A stretch of DNA of 64,000 bases from Nocardioides plantarum (lineage in GTDB: Bacteria > Actinomycetota > Actinomycetes > Propionibacteriales > Nocardioidaceae), in contig NZ_VDMS01000001.1 in NCBI RefSeq assembly GCF_006346395.1, positions 1,302,001-1,366,000 of the forward strand, given 5' to 3'. A program made the position numbers and the translations under genes. Positions 43,065-51,837 of this stretch are shown in pieces. Under the pieces are notes generated by a model, which saw only the letters and a program-made list of their open reading frames with translations, did not search any database and was not told the origin of the DNA. Each line of letters starts with the position of its first letter. The stretch's first letter is position 1.

Positions 43065-43352
43065 TCACCCGCGCTTGCGCAGGCGACGGACCTGCTCGCG
43101 CAGCCGATCGTTGTCGGCCTCCAGGCGCAGCACCTCGGCGATGCCGGCCAGGTTGAGGCCCTGCTCGAGCAGGTCACGGATCCGGTGCAGCCGCTCGATG
43201 TCGGCCGGACGGTAGAGGCGAGACCCGCCCGGCGTGCGGTCGGGGTCGACCAGCCCCCGGCGCTCGTAGACGCGGAGGTTCTGGATCTCCATCGAGACCA
43301 TCCGGGCGGCCACCGAGATGGCGTAGACGCCGGGGTCGTGGCGTTCGGTCAC
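43065..43352 (-). CDS. hspR: HspR-like MerR-family regulator
   Basis: A 95-residue MerR-type protein: GVYAISVAARMVSMEIQNLRVYERRGLVDP, then TPGGSRLYRPADIERLHRI. This is the HspR heat-shock repressor pattern. The C-terminal coil is short and basic (RLREQVRRLRKRG). It is divergent from an hsp20 gene with 109 bases between, which fits HspR control of a small heat-shock protein rather than of the dnaK operon. I see no clear CTTGAGT-N7-ACTCAAG (HAIR) site, so the binding sequence here may differ. The start is GTG 43350-43352. Confidence 0.83.
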   Translation of the reverse strand: MTERHDPGVYAISVAARMVSMEIQNLRVYERRGLVDPDRTPGGSRLYRPADIERLHRIRDLLEQGLNLAGIAEVLRLEADNDRLREQVRRLRKRG

Positions 43353-43378
43353 CAGGTGATCGTAGCGGCACGGATTTG

Positions 43379-43408
43379 TTGACACGAGCGAATCAGTCGA
43401 TCTATAAC
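43379..43408 (+). promoter_or_regulatory. Strong housekeeping-type promoter for hsp20
   Basis: TTGACA (43379-43384) and TATAAC (43403-43408) with an 18-base spacer, 54 bases before the hsp20 ATG. A near-consensus promoter is what a repressor-controlled heat-shock gene usually has. Confidence 0.75.
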
Positions 43409-43461
43409 AGGTGATGCAGGTTCTTCCCTGCCAATCCCGACAATCCGATGAGGAGGACACC

Positions 43462-43899
43462 ATGCTGCTCCGCACCACCGACCCGTTCCGCGACCTCGAC
43501 CGCCTGGCCCAGCAGTTCTTCAACGGGTCCCCGGGCACGACCAACCGGCCCGTGACGATGGCCATGGACGCCTGGCGCGAGGGCGACACGTTCGTCCTCG
43601 AGCTCGACCTGCCGGGCGTCTCGCCCGAGTCCATCGACCTCGACGTCGAGCGCAACGTGCTGACCATCCGTGCCGAGCGTCTGGGCCGCAACGGCGACTG
43701 GGAGATGCTGGCGGCCGAGCGGCCCCGCGGCGCCTTCAGCCGCCAGCTGGTCCTGGGCGACAACCTCGACCTCGAGCACATCGACGCCGGCTACGACGCG
43801 GGCGTGCTGCGCCTGACGATCCCGGTCGCCGAGCGGGCCAAGCCGCGCAAGATCCAGGTCGCCACCTCCGGGCCGCAGACCGCGGCGATCAGCGCCTGA
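43462..43899 (+). CDS. Small heat-shock protein Hsp20
   Basis: A 145-residue alpha-crystallin-domain chaperone. [20 protein letters not shown] opens it; the core has [36 protein letters not shown] and [14 protein letters not shown], ending with [21 protein letters not shown] (the I-x-I/V pocket-binding region precedes the tail). It holds unfolding proteins until refolding. GAGGAGG at 43450-43456 sets the ATG 43462. Divergent from hspR. Confidence 0.93.
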   Translation: MLLRTTDPFRDLDRLAQQFFNGSPGTTNRPVTMAMDAWREGDTFVLELDLPGVSPESIDLDVERNVLTIRAERLGRNGDWEMLAAERPRGAFSRQLVLGDNLDLEHIDAGYDAGVLRLTIPVAERAKPRKIQVATSGPQTAAISA

Positions 43900-43974
43900 C
43901 CCCCCACCTCTGACGGTCACGGGCCGAGTCGACCTCACGCAGGCCGACCGGCCCGTCGCCGTAGGGTCGCCGGC

Positions 43975-44940
43975 TCAGTCGCCGGCGGTGATCTCGTCGA
44001 GCTCGACGAGATCGGCCTCGGTGGGCTCCCAGCGCAGGGCCGCGGCGTTGCGTCGCACCTGGTCGCCCGAGGTCGCGCCGGCGATGACCGACGACACTGC
44101 CGGCTGCGCGGCGAGCCCGGCGATCGCGACGTCGATCGGCTCGAGGTCGCGCGCGGCGGCGTACGCCTCGAGGGCCTCGATCCGGTCCCAGTCGGCGCTC
44201 TCGAGCCACGGGGCGGGCCCGCTGCTCGCCCGCGAGCCGTCGGGTGCCGCCTGGCCCCGGCGGTACTTGCCGGTCAGCAGGCCGTACTCGAGCGGGAAGA
44301 ACGGCAGGACGCCGAGCCCGTACTGCTCGCAGGCCGGCACCACCTCGTCCTCGAGGCCGCGGTCGAGCAGCGAGTAGCGGTTCTGCACGCTGACGAACCG
44401 CTCGAGGCCCGCGCTGCGCGAGGTCCACTCGGCGTCGGCGACCTGCCAGCCGGAGAAGTTGGACGAGCCGAGGTAGAGGACCTTGCCCTCCCGGACCAGG
44501 TCGGTCAGCACCGACAGCGTCTCCTCGATCGGCGTCACGTCGTCGGGCCGGTGCAGCTGGTAGAGGTCGATGTGGTCGGTGCGGAGCCGGCGCAGGCTCG
44601 CCTCGACCGCGCGCCGGACGTAGTGGCGCGAGGCCCGTACGCCGCGGTCGGCCCCGTTGGCGCCGTTCATGTCCATGCCGAACTTCGTGGCCAGCACGAA
44701 CTCGTCACGTCGACCCTGCAGCGCCTCGCCGAGCAGCTCCTCGCTGCCGCCACTGGGATCGCCGTAGATGTCGGCGGTGTCGAGCAGCGTCACGCCGACG
44801 TCGGAGGCGGCGTCGAGGATGTCGCGCACGCCGTCGAGGTCGACCCGTCGGCTGAAGGCGTTGCAGCCGATGCCGACCGCGCTCACCATCAGGCCGCTGT
44901 CGCCGAGGGGCCGGTAGTCCATGTCTGCGTCGTTCGTCAT
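43975..44940 (-). CDS. Aldo/keto reductase
   Basis: A 321-residue (beta/alpha)8 aldo-keto reductase. The catalytic tetrad is complete: D54, Y59 (DTADIYG), K86 (LATKFG) and H130 (LYQLHRPD). The C-terminal NADPH-binding stretch is SVIAGATSGDQVRRNAAAL. It resembles the YajO/Tas group with unknown natural substrate. It is transcribed on its own on the minus strand after the ALDH gene, with 40 bases between. ATG 44938-44940 is the start; M7 is possible. Confidence 0.9.
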   Translation of the reverse strand: MTNDADMDYRPLGDSGLMVSAVGIGCNAFSRRVDLDGVRDILDAASDVGVTLLDTADIYGDPSGGSEELLGEALQGRRDEFVLATKFGMDMNGANGADRGVRASRHYVRRAVEASLRRLRTDHIDLYQLHRPDDVTPIEETLSVLTDLVREGKVLYLGSSNFSGWQVADAEWTSRSAGLERFVSVQNRYSLLDRGLEDEVVPACEQYGLGVLPFFPLEYGLLTGKYRRGQAAPDGSRASSGPAPWLESADWDRIEALEAYAAARDLEPIDVAIAGLAAQPAVSSVIAGATSGDQVRRNAAALRWEPTEADLVELDEITAGD

Positions 44941-44980
44941 GACCTCGACGCTAGCCCGTCACGCCTCGGGCGACGCGTGG

Positions 44981-46552
44981 TCAGCGCAGGCGCGTCCTGC
45001 GCATCATCGACAGCCCGGACAGCATCCCCTTGACGTAGTCGTCGTAGTTCTGGCCCGGGCGCGCGCCCATGACCTGCTTCTTGAGCACCGCGAGGTTCTG
45101 CACGTCGGTGTACTTGGTCAGGCCCTGGTCGCCGTGGCGGGCACCGACGCCGGACTGCTTGACCCCGCCGGACGGGGTGCCCTTGGAGGCGAACGCCGTG
45201 GCCAGGATGTCGTTGACGTTGACGTTGCCGGACTGGATCCGGCGGGCGACGGCTGACGCGGCCTCGACGTCGCCACCCCACACGGAGGCGTTGAGGCCGT
45301 AGTCGGTGTCGTTGGCCAGGGCGACGGCCTCGTCGACGGTGCGGTAGCGGTGCAGGGCCACCACCGGCCCGAAGGTCTCGCACGAGCCGGTGAGCATGTC
45401 CTGGGTGACGCCCTCGAGGATCGTCGGCTCGTAGAACGCCGGGCCGAGGTCGGGGCGCGGCCGGCCGCCCGCGAGCACGGTGGCGCCCTTGGCGACGGCG
45501 TCGTCGACGTGCGACTGCACGCGCTCCTTGTGGTCGGGCGAGACGAGGGAGCCCATCTCGGGGCCGAAGTCGTAGGAGGCGCGTACGTCGAGCCCCTTGG
45601 CCCGGGCCACGAACTTGTCGCGAAACTCGGCGTACCGGCTCTCCGGGAGGTAGATCCGCTCGATGTGCATGCAGATCTGACCGGTGTTGCCGAAGACGCC
45701 GAAGACCGCGCCCTCGACGACGTCGTCCATGTCGGCGTCGTCGAGCACGATCATCGGGTTCTTGCCGCCGAGCTCGAGGCAGGCGCCGATGAGGTTGCGC
45801 CCGGCGCGCTCGCCGATGACGCGACCCGTGGCGGTGGAGCCGGTGAACATGACGTAGTTGGCGTGGTCGATGAGCGTCGGACCGACGTCGGGGCCCTCGC
45901 CGCAGACGACCTGGAACAGGCCCTTCGGCAGGCCGGCGTCCTCGAGCATCTGGATGCCCCACAGCGGCGAGAGCGCCGTCTTGTTGTCGGGCTTGAGCAC
46001 GACGCCGTTGCCGGCGATCAGGGCGGTGACGGCGTCGGAGATGCCGGTGGCGAAGGGGAAGTTCCACGGCGCGATGACACCGACGACGCCCTTGGGCTGG
46101 CGGATCGCGGTCGACCTGGTCAGGAACGGGACCGGCCCGCCCTTGGTGACCGGCGCCAGCAGCCGAGGCGCGTGCTTGATGTAGTGGCTCATCACCATCG
46201 GCGGGTCGCAGGTCTCCTCGATCGCCATCCGCCGGTTCTTGCCGCTCTCGACCTGGATCAGGTCGGCGGTCCTGTGGGCGTTCTCGACGAAGAGCGCGTG
46301 CGCCCTCTTGAAGACCTTGAGCCGCTTGGCCAGCGGCCACTGCGACCACTCCGCCTGCGCCACCCGGGCGGCCGCGAACGCCCGCTCGATGTCGGCCGGC
46401 GTCGACTGCGGGAGCTCGACCAGGACCTCGCCGGTGTAGACCTCGGTGAGCTTCCAGGTTCCACCGGCGGTCGACGGAACCCGCTCGACGAGCTGCTGGA
46501 GGAACGCGTCGGTGACCGACGCCGGACGCTGCAGGTCCTGGCTCATGCTCAT
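44981..46552 (-). CDS. Aldehyde dehydrogenase (succinate-semialdehyde dehydrogenase-like)
   Basis: A 523-residue NAD(P)-dependent aldehyde dehydrogenase. APWNFPFATG binds the cofactor, E260 (LELGGKNP) is the general base and C294 (NTGQICMH) the nucleophile. GPEMGSLVSPDH and PSGGVKQSGVG are family motifs. The close pair with a GMC oxidoreductase suggests stepwise oxidation of an alcohol to an acid. The ATG at 46550-46552 overlaps the GMC stop as ATGA; a second in-frame ATG is at 46546. The C-terminal tail (SGLSMMRRTRLR) is unusually basic. Confidence 0.9.
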   Translation of the reverse strand: MSMSQDLQRPASVTDAFLQQLVERVPSTAGGTWKLTEVYTGEVLVELPQSTPADIERAFAAARVAQAEWSQWPLAKRLKVFKRAHALFVENAHRTADLIQVESGKNRRMAIEETCDPPMVMSHYIKHAPRLLAPVTKGGPVPFLTRSTAIRQPKGVVGVIAPWNFPFATGISDAVTALIAGNGVVLKPDNKTALSPLWGIQMLEDAGLPKGLFQVVCGEGPDVGPTLIDHANYVMFTGSTATGRVIGERAGRNLIGACLELGGKNPMIVLDDADMDDVVEGAVFGVFGNTGQICMHIERIYLPESRYAEFRDKFVARAKGLDVRASYDFGPEMGSLVSPDHKERVQSHVDDAVAKGATVLAGGRPRPDLGPAFYEPTILEGVTQDMLTGSCETFGPVVALHRYRTVDEAVALANDTDYGLNASVWGGDVEAASAVARRIQSGNVNVNDILATAFASKGTPSGGVKQSGVGARHGDQGLTKYTDVQNLAVLKKQVMGARPGQNYDDYVKGMLSGLSMMRRTRLR

Positions 46553-48189
46553 CCCCTCCCGAGGATCAGGTCGGCGCCGCGCTCGCCGATCATGATCGCG
46601 GGCGCGTTGGTGTTGCCGCCGGTGATCGACGGCATGATCGAGGCGTCGGCGACCCGGAGGCCCTCGACGCCGCGGACCTTGAGGTCCGGGGTGACGACGG
46701 ACAGCTCGTCGACGCCCATCCGGCAGGTGCCGACCCCGTGGTAGACCGAGGTCGCCCGGTTGAGGATCGCGTCGCGCAGCTCCTGGCCCTGGAGGTCGGT
46801 GCCCGGGTGGATCTCCTCCTTGACCGCGCCCTTGAACGCCGAGCCCGCCATGATCTGGCGGACCATCTCGGACCCCTCGCCGAGGACCTCGAGGTCCGAC
46901 GGGTCGGCGAGGTACTGGAAGTCGATCAGCGGAGAGGCGGTCGGGTCGGCCGACGCGAGCCGCAGCGTGCCGCGGCTCTTGGGATAGATCAGCGTCGCGA
47001 GCACGGTCAGCGACGTACGGGGGTCGACGTCGTGGCGGATCGGCTCGTCCTGGTTGGGCGAGACGTAGGACCACGGCAGCAGGTGCAGCTGGAGGTCGGG
47101 CACGTCCTTGGCCTGCGAGGTCTTGAGGAAGGCGAGCACCTCGAAGACCGAGTTGGCCAGGAACGTCGTACCGGGGCGCAGGACCTCCTTGGCGATCCCC
47201 TTGGCGAAGTAGGGCGCGGTGCCGCGGTTCTTGCTCGACGTCGCGTGGAAGGTCAGCGCGTGGAACATGTGGTCGTGCAGGTTGTCGCCCACGGGGAGGT
47301 CGGCGACGACCTGGATGCCGTGGTCCTTGAGGTGCTGGGCGTGACCGATGCCCGAGAGCATCAGGATCTGCGCGGAGCCGACGAACCCGGCCGAGAGGAT
47401 GACCTCCTTGCCGGCCCGGATGGTGCGCTTGGCGCCGCCGCCCTTCTTGCTGACGTCGGTGACCTCGACGCCGGTCGCGCGGCCGTTCTTTACCACGACC
47501 CGGGTGACCAGCACCTCGCTCTGCAGCTGCAGCGTGCGCGGGGCCAGGTTGTGGATGTAGCCGCGCGAGGCGGAGTAGCGCAGGCCGTCAGCGGCGTTCT
47601 GCTGCATCCGACTGACGCCCTCCTGGGACGCGCCGTTGTAGTCGTCGAGGATCTCGCAGCCGGTCGCGTCGGACGTCGCCTGCAGGAACTGCAGCGCGCC
47701 CTCCTGCGGGAACTTGTTGCGGGTGATCCGGATCGGACCGCCGGTGCCGCGGAAGGCGTTCTCGCCGTCCTCGAAGTCCTCCATCCTCTTGTACGCCGCA
47801 TTGACGGTGTCGGCGTCCCAGCCGACGTTGCCCTCGGCGGCCCAGGAGTCGAAGTTGGCGCGGTTGCCACGCACGTAGACCATGCCGTTGATCGAGCTCG
47901 ACCCGCCGACGACCTTGCCTCGCGGCACCGGCATCTTGCGGTCGAGGAGGTGCTTCTGCGGCGTCGAGTAGTAGCCCCAGTCGACGGTCCTCTTGATCTC
48001 GGGCACCGAGTGCATCGGCCCGATCATCCCGGGCTTCCGGGTCAGGAACTTCTCGTCGGTCTTGCCGGCCTCGAGCACGATCACGCTCGCGCCGGACTCC
48101 GCGAGGCGGCCGGCGATCGCGGCTCCCGAGCTCCCGGAGCCGACCACCACGTAGTCGGCCTCGTTCTGGTACTCCGGCTTCTTCGCCAT
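46549..48189 (-). CDS. GMC-family FAD oxidoreductase (alcohol/choline dehydrogenase-like)
   Basis: A 546-residue FAD enzyme. The dinucleotide fold starts VVVGSGSSGAAIAGRL (GxGxxG at residues 17-22). GMC signatures are GKVVGGSSSINGMVYVRG and, near the end, HGVGTCRMG with the catalytic histidine region and NTNAPAIMIGERGADLI. It oxidises an alcohol to an aldehyde; the downstream ALDH would complete the route to an acid. A KstR-type operator lies 63 bases before the ATG, so sterol or lipid signals may control the pair (inference). ATG 48187-48189 is the start. Confidence 0.9.
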   Translation of the reverse strand: MAKKPEYQNEADYVVVGSGSSGAAIAGRLAESGASVIVLEAGKTDEKFLTRKPGMIGPMHSVPEIKRTVDWGYYSTPQKHLLDRKMPVPRGKVVGGSSSINGMVYVRGNRANFDSWAAEGNVGWDADTVNAAYKRMEDFEDGENAFRGTGGPIRITRNKFPQEGALQFLQATSDATGCEILDDYNGASQEGVSRMQQNAADGLRYSASRGYIHNLAPRTLQLQSEVLVTRVVVKNGRATGVEVTDVSKKGGGAKRTIRAGKEVILSAGFVGSAQILMLSGIGHAQHLKDHGIQVVADLPVGDNLHDHMFHALTFHATSSKNRGTAPYFAKGIAKEVLRPGTTFLANSVFEVLAFLKTSQAKDVPDLQLHLLPWSYVSPNQDEPIRHDVDPRTSLTVLATLIYPKSRGTLRLASADPTASPLIDFQYLADPSDLEVLGEGSEMVRQIMAGSAFKGAVKEEIHPGTDLQGQELRDAILNRATSVYHGVGTCRMGVDELSVVTPDLKVRGVEGLRVADASIMPSITGGNTNAPAIMIGERGADLILGRG

Positions 48190-48251
48190 GCCTGACCCGC
48201 CCGTTCCTGCTCGTCGACTGGTTCTGGGTGTGGCCCACCACACATCGGCGA

Positions 48252-48271
48252 AACTGTAACGCGTTCTAGTT
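48252..48271. promoter_or_regulatory. KstR-like operator upstream of the GMC-ALDH operon
   Basis: A 20-base near-palindrome with halves AACTGTAACG and CGTTCTAGTT. Its centre TGTAACGCGTTCTA fits the mycobacterial KstR consensus TnnAACnnGTTnnA at every fixed position. KstR is the TetR-family repressor of cholesterol catabolism. The site lies in the divergent space between the GMC gene and the pyridoxal-kinase gene. Confidence 0.6.
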
Positions 48272-48333
48272 CGTCCGAGCCAGCGTTTCGACGAGCTCGC
48301 TCGTCGAGACGCTGACCAGCGAGGAGGTCGAGG

Positions 48334-48372
48334 GGGCCGGTACGGCGCGAGCTTGCTCGCGCCGTACGGCCC
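48334..48372. terminator. GC-rich hairpin upstream of the pyridoxal kinase gene
   Basis: TACGGCGCGAG (48341-48351) pairs exactly with CTCGCGCCGTA (48356-48366), and the outer GGGCCG/CGGCCC extends the stem with one bulge. It lies between divergent genes, so it may be repeat debris of the GGTCGAGG/GTCTCGAGAC family that flanks it (48284-48330 and 48372-48390) rather than a true terminator. Confidence 0.4.
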
Positions 48373-48413
48373 GTCTCGAGACCCACGGGTTCACCTGAGC
48401 CAGAATCACCCTC

Positions 48414-49265
48414 GTGAAGATCCTGTCGATCCAGTCCTCGGTCGCCTACGGCCATGTCGGCAACTCCGCCGCGGTCTTCCCGCTGCAGCGCCTCGGGCAC
48501 GAGGTCTGGCCGGTCCTCACGGTCCACTTCTCCAACCACACCGGGTACGGCGCGTGGCGCGGCCCGCTGCTCGACCCCGCCGACGTGCGCGAGGTCATCG
48601 CCGGCATCGACGACCGCGGCGTCCTCGGCACCGCCGACGCGGTGCTGTCGGGCTACCAGGGCGACCCGGCCGTCGGCAGGGTCGTCCTGGACGCCGTCGC
48701 CCGCGTCAAGGAGCTCAACCCGGCCGCGGTCTACTGCTGCGACCCCGTGATGGGCGACGTGGGCCGCGGGATGTTCGTCAAGCCGGGCATCCCGGCGTAC
48801 CTGCGCGACGAGGTGGTGCCGCGCGCCGACATCGTGACGCCCAACCACTTCGAGCTCGACTTCCTGGCCGGCCGCTCGACCACCACCCTGACCGAGGTGC
48901 TCGACGCCGTCGAGGTGGTCCGCGCCACCGGCCCCCGCGACGTGCTGGTCACCTCGGTCCTGCACGCCGACTCGGCACCCGACACCCTCGACGTCGTCGC
49001 CGTCTCCGATGCCGGCGCCTGGGTCGTCACGACCCCCCTGCTGCCGATCGCGCCCAACGGCTGCGGCGACGTGACGGCCGCGCTCTACCTGGCCCACCTG
49101 ACCAGCACCGGCTCCCCCGCCCGCGCACTCGAGCTCACCACCTCGTCGGTCTACTCGGTCCTCGAGGCGACCCTCACCGCCGGCACCCGCGAGATCCAGC
49201 TCATCGCCGCCCAGGACGCGATCGCGGCACCGCCGGCGCGGTTCGAGGCGCGCCAGCTGCGCTGA
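48414..49265 (+). CDS. pdxY: Pyridoxal kinase
   Basis: A 283-residue ribokinase-fold kinase that phosphorylates pyridoxal to PLP. It begins KILSIQSSVAYGHVGNSAAVFPLQRLG, the pyridoxal-binding S and GHVGN region. DPVMGDVGRGMFV, IVTPNHFELDFLAG and NGCGDVTAALYLAHL (anion hole with catalytic Asp) follow. Gene order gives no operon; the tRNA-Thr gene lies 40 bases after it on the other strand. The start is GTG 48414. It resembles PdxY more than PdxK in length and in GHVGN. Confidence 0.93.
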   Translation: MKILSIQSSVAYGHVGNSAAVFPLQRLGHEVWPVLTVHFSNHTGYGAWRGPLLDPADVREVIAGIDDRGVLGTADAVLSGYQGDPAVGRVVLDAVARVKELNPAAVYCCDPVMGDVGRGMFVKPGIPAYLRDEVVPRADIVTPNHFELDFLAGRSTTTLTEVLDAVEVVRATGPRDVLVTSVLHADSAPDTLDVVAVSDAGAWVVTTPLLPIAPNGCGDVTAALYLAHLTSTGSPARALELTTSSVYSVLEATLTAGTREIQLIAAQDAIAAPPARFEARQLR

Positions 49266-49304
49266 GTCGCCGGCGGAGCCGGGCGTTCAAGGATTGCCCC
49301 TCGG

Positions 49305-49377
49305 AGCCGGTGACAGGAGTCGAACCCGCGACATCGTCTTTACAAGAGACGCGCTCTACCAACTGAGCTACACCGGC
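49305..49377 (-). tRNA. tRNA-Thr (anticodon TGT)
   Basis: A 73-base cloverleaf on the minus strand. The acceptor arm is GCCGGTG with CACCGGC, the D-arm GCTC...GAGC, the anticodon stem CGTCT/AGACG with loop CTTGTAA giving anticodon TGT, and the T-loop TTCGACT. The discriminator base is T and no CCA is encoded. It reads ACA codons, which are rare in such a GC-rich genome. Confidence 0.96.
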
Positions 49378-49521
49378 ATGCAGCGCCCACATCCTAGGGC
49401 CCGTCGGCCCAGGTGGCCGTCGACGGCCAGCACGCTCCCGCCGATCACCCGCGCATCCCTCGAGGCGAGGCGCACGATCGCCATACGCAACCTCGATGAC
49501 GCTTGAAGTTAGGCTGGCGTC

Positions 49522-49950
49522 ATGACGTTGACGATCGGTCAGCTGGCCGAGCGGTCGGGGGTGGCCCCCAGTGCACTGCGCTTCTACGAGGACCGCGGGC
49601 TCATCAGCTCCGAGCGCACGATCGGCAACCAGCGTCGCTACCCCGCCTCGACGCTGCGACGGGTGGCGTTCGTGCGCACCGCCCAACGCGTCGGCCTCAG
49701 CCTCGGCGAGATCCGCGAGGCCCTGGCCGACCTGCCCGACGGGCGTACGCCGACCAAGGCCGACTGGCACCGGATCAGCAACGCCTGGCGACCCCGGCTC
49801 GACGAGCAGATCCGGCGGATCGAGCTGCTGCGCGACAAGCTCGACAGCTGCATCGGCTGCGGCTGCCTGAGCCTGCGGTCGTGCTACCTCACCAACCCCG
49901 ACGACGAGATGGCCGAGCGCGGCCCCGGCGCGGTCCTGCTCGAGCCCTGA
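49522..49950 (+). CDS. soxR: Redox-sensing regulator SoxR
   Basis: A 142-residue MerR-family protein with helix-turn-helix TIGQLAERSGVAPSALRFYEDRGL. The [2Fe-2S] site C110-x2-C113-x-C115-x5-C121 (CIGCGCLSLRSC) is the SoxR signature. In actinobacteria SoxR answers redox-active compounds more than superoxide and controls a few oxidoreductase or efflux genes. The typical spacer region between promoter elements of its targets was not found beside it. ATG 49522 is the start. No soxS homologue is expected. Confidence 0.93.
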   Translation: MTLTIGQLAERSGVAPSALRFYEDRGLISSERTIGNQRRYPASTLRRVAFVRTAQRVGLSLGEIREALADLPDGRTPTKADWHRISNAWRPRLDEQIRRIELLRDKLDSCIGCGCLSLRSCYLTNPDDEMAERGPGAVLLEP

Positions 49951-49990
49951 CCACCGCCCACCGCCGGCACGACAGGGCTACGGTGCAGGT

Positions 49991-51199
49991 ATGGCGCTGC
50001 ACATCGTGGCCAACCGGCCCGACCCCGCGCTGCTCACCCTGCCGTGGGCGACGTGCCTGGAGGACTGGACCGACGACCACGTCGTCCCCCTCCCCCGCGG
50101 CCTGTCGCGCCACGTCGTCCGGATCGTGCGCCTGCGCGACCGCACCTACGCCGTCAAGGAGACGGTGGAGGAGATCGCGTTCCGCGAGTACCGGCTGCTG
50201 CGCGACCTGCAGCGCCTCGGTCTGCCGGCCGTCGTCCCCCAAGGCGTGGTGACCGGACGCGTCGACGAGCAGGGCGAGGACCTGCCGAGCGCCCTGCTCA
50301 CCGAGCACCTGCGGTTCTCGCTCCCCTACCGCAGCCTCTTCGCCCACGGCATGAACGCCGACAACCTCCCGGCCCTGGTCGACGCGCTCGTGGTGCTGCT
50401 GGTCCGCCTCCACCTGGCCGGCTTCTACTGGGGCGACGTCTCGCTGAGCAACGTGCTCTTCCGGCGCAACGCGGGCGGGTTCGCCGCCTATCTCGTCGAC
50501 GCCGAGACCGGTGAGCTGCGTCCGCAGCTCTCCGCCGGGATGCGCCAGCACGACGTGACGATCGCGACCGAGAACGTCTTCGCCGAGCTGCTCGACCTGC
50601 AGGCCAGCGAGGCCATCGACACCCAGGTCGGCGCCCACGAGATCGTCGAGCTCCTCGCCGACCGGTACGCCGCCCTGTGGGACGAGCTGACCGGCGTCGA
50701 GGAGTTCGGGCTCGACGAGATGTGGCGCATCGAGCAGCGCATCGAGCGCCTCAACGACCTCGGCTTCGACGTCGAGGAGCTCGACATCGTCACCGACATC
50801 GGCGGCGACTGGGTGCGCATCCAGCCCAGGGCCGTCGAGCTCGGCCACCACTGCCGCGAGCTGCAGGCGCTGACGGGCCTCAACGTCGAGGACGGCCAGG
50901 CGCGCCGGCTCCTCAACGACCTCGCCTCGTTCACCGCCCACGGCGACCTCGGTGGCGAGGACCGGTCGCTGGTCGCCCACCGCTGGCTGACCGAGATCTA
51001 CGAGCCGATCACCGCGATGGTCCCGCCCGAGGCCCGCGGCAAGCTCGAGGCCGCCGAGGTGTTCCACGAGGTGCTCGTGCACCGGTGGTACCTCTCCGAG
51101 CGCGCCGGGCACGAGGTCCCCATCCACGACGCCGCGCGCGACTACGTCGACACGGTGCTGATGCAGAGACCCGACCCCGAGACCGAGACCGAGGCCTGA
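49991..51199 (+). CDS. DUF4032 protein with a kinase-like fold
   Basis: A 402-residue conserved actinobacterial protein of unknown function. The N-terminal half resembles a lipopolysaccharide-kinase/ABC1-type kinase: TYAVKETVEEIAFREYRLL could supply the lysine and glutamate, GFYWGDVSLSNVLF matches the catalytic-loop HxDxxxxN pattern with W-G-D in place of H-x-D, and YLVDAETGE resembles the DxG metal site. The rest (about 230-402) is the DUF4032 domain. Phosphotransfer activity is possible but unproven. It follows soxR by 40 bases. Confidence 0.82.
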   Translation: MALHIVANRPDPALLTLPWATCLEDWTDDHVVPLPRGLSRHVVRIVRLRDRTYAVKETVEEIAFREYRLLRDLQRLGLPAVVPQGVVTGRVDEQGEDLPSALLTEHLRFSLPYRSLFAHGMNADNLPALVDALVVLLVRLHLAGFYWGDVSLSNVLFRRNAGGFAAYLVDAETGELRPQLSAGMRQHDVTIATENVFAELLDLQASEAIDTQVGAHEIVELLADRYAALWDELTGVEEFGLDEMWRIEQRIERLNDLGFDVEELDIVTDIGGDWVRIQPRAVELGHHCRELQALTGLNVEDGQARRLLNDLASFTAHGDLGGEDRSLVAHRWLTEIYEPITAMVPPEARGKLEAAEVFHEVLVHRWYLSERAGHEVPIHDAARDYVDTVLMQRPDPETETEA

Positions 51200-51286
51200 G
51201 CCTCGGGGCGTGCGGCGTCCTGCGGCCCTCGACGTCGTCTGGTGGCAGGTCTTCGGGGTGTGCGGGTCGGCGCCGCTACGGACCGG

Positions 51287-51481
51287 GCGGTGAGCTGGCG
51301 ACCGTTCCGCGTCGGGGTTCGGTCGCTATGCCACCGCCCTCAAATCGGGCGGTGAGCTGGCGACCGTTTCGTGTCCGGGTTCGGTCGCTGCGGCACCGCC
51401 GGCCTGGCCGCCTGGATCGGGCGGTGGGTGAGCCACCGTTGTGGTGCCTCGGATGGGTCGGTTCGGTGGCTGACGCACCGC
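51287..51481. repeat. Three 61-bp imperfect hairpin repeats (units C, D, E)
   Basis: Arms 51287-51304/51320-51337, 51349-51366/51382-51399 and 51421-51438/51464-51481. Unit E matches the 21473 and 21554 units in its arms (GCGGTGGGTGAGCCACCG and CGGTGGCTGACGCACCGC); C and D carry a shared variant (GCGGTGAGCTGGCGACCG) with compensating changes in the right arm, which indicates selection for pairing. Confidence 0.8.
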
Positions 51482-51503
51482 TGGCCTGGCCGGTGCGTGG
51501 ACC

Positions 51504-51542
51504 GGAGAGATTCCCGTGAACCAGGTTCACGGGAATCTCTCC
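51504..51542. repeat. 39-bp near-perfect palindrome beside MITE copy 2
   Basis: Arms 51504-51522 and 51524-51542 pair over 19 bases around a single A. The arm starts GGAGAGATTCCCGTG. It lies 22 bases outside one end of the MITE-like copy 2, the same side on which copy 1 has its own, unrelated palindrome. Confidence 0.88.
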
Positions 51543-51564
51543 AGTCGCCAGATCGCCGGCTGTC

Positions 51565-51732
51565 GGGGTGTCCGCGCTGGACGAGGGCGCGGCGCAGCCC
51601 GCCCTTGTCTGCGCCGTCACCATTCCGGGAGAGGCTCGCGGTCAAGGACGGCCGAAGGCCGCCGCGAAGCGGCGCGAGCGCAGCGAGCGTCCTGGACGGC
51701 GAGACCCGGAATGGTAGGCGCGCGGACACCCC
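51565..51732. mobile_element. MITE-like element, copy 2 (inverted relative to copy 1)
   Basis: Terminal repeats GGGGTGTCCGCG (51565-51576) and CGCGGACACCCC (51721-51732). The first 50 or so bases equal the reverse complement of the last part of copy 1; the interior diverges but keeps GTCAAGGACG and CCCGGAAT elements. It has no coding capacity of its own. Confidence 0.7.
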
Positions 51733-51837
51733 GACCCCGTGAGACCTGCAGTGAAAGGGCCCCGATCCGACGGATCCTCGATCGAGGCGAAGCCTCCAGG
51801 CTGCATAGGTCCCGAGGCCGAGGCCGAGGCCGTGGGC

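Larger units (their letters stand above)
51200..51837. other. Gene-free stretch made of repeats
   Basis: No gene is evident in these 638 bases. They hold three 61-bp hairpin units (51287-51481), a near-perfect palindrome (51504-51542), the MITE-like copy 2 (51565-51732) with its outer motif GCCCCGATCCG at 51759, and a short GGCCGA triplicate (about 51808-51832) before the rlmB stop. Confidence 0.75.

Noticed and set aside
43353..43461. HAIR operator for HspR
   Set aside because: No CTTGAGT-N7-ACTCAAG-like inverted repeat could be found in the divergent promoter region.
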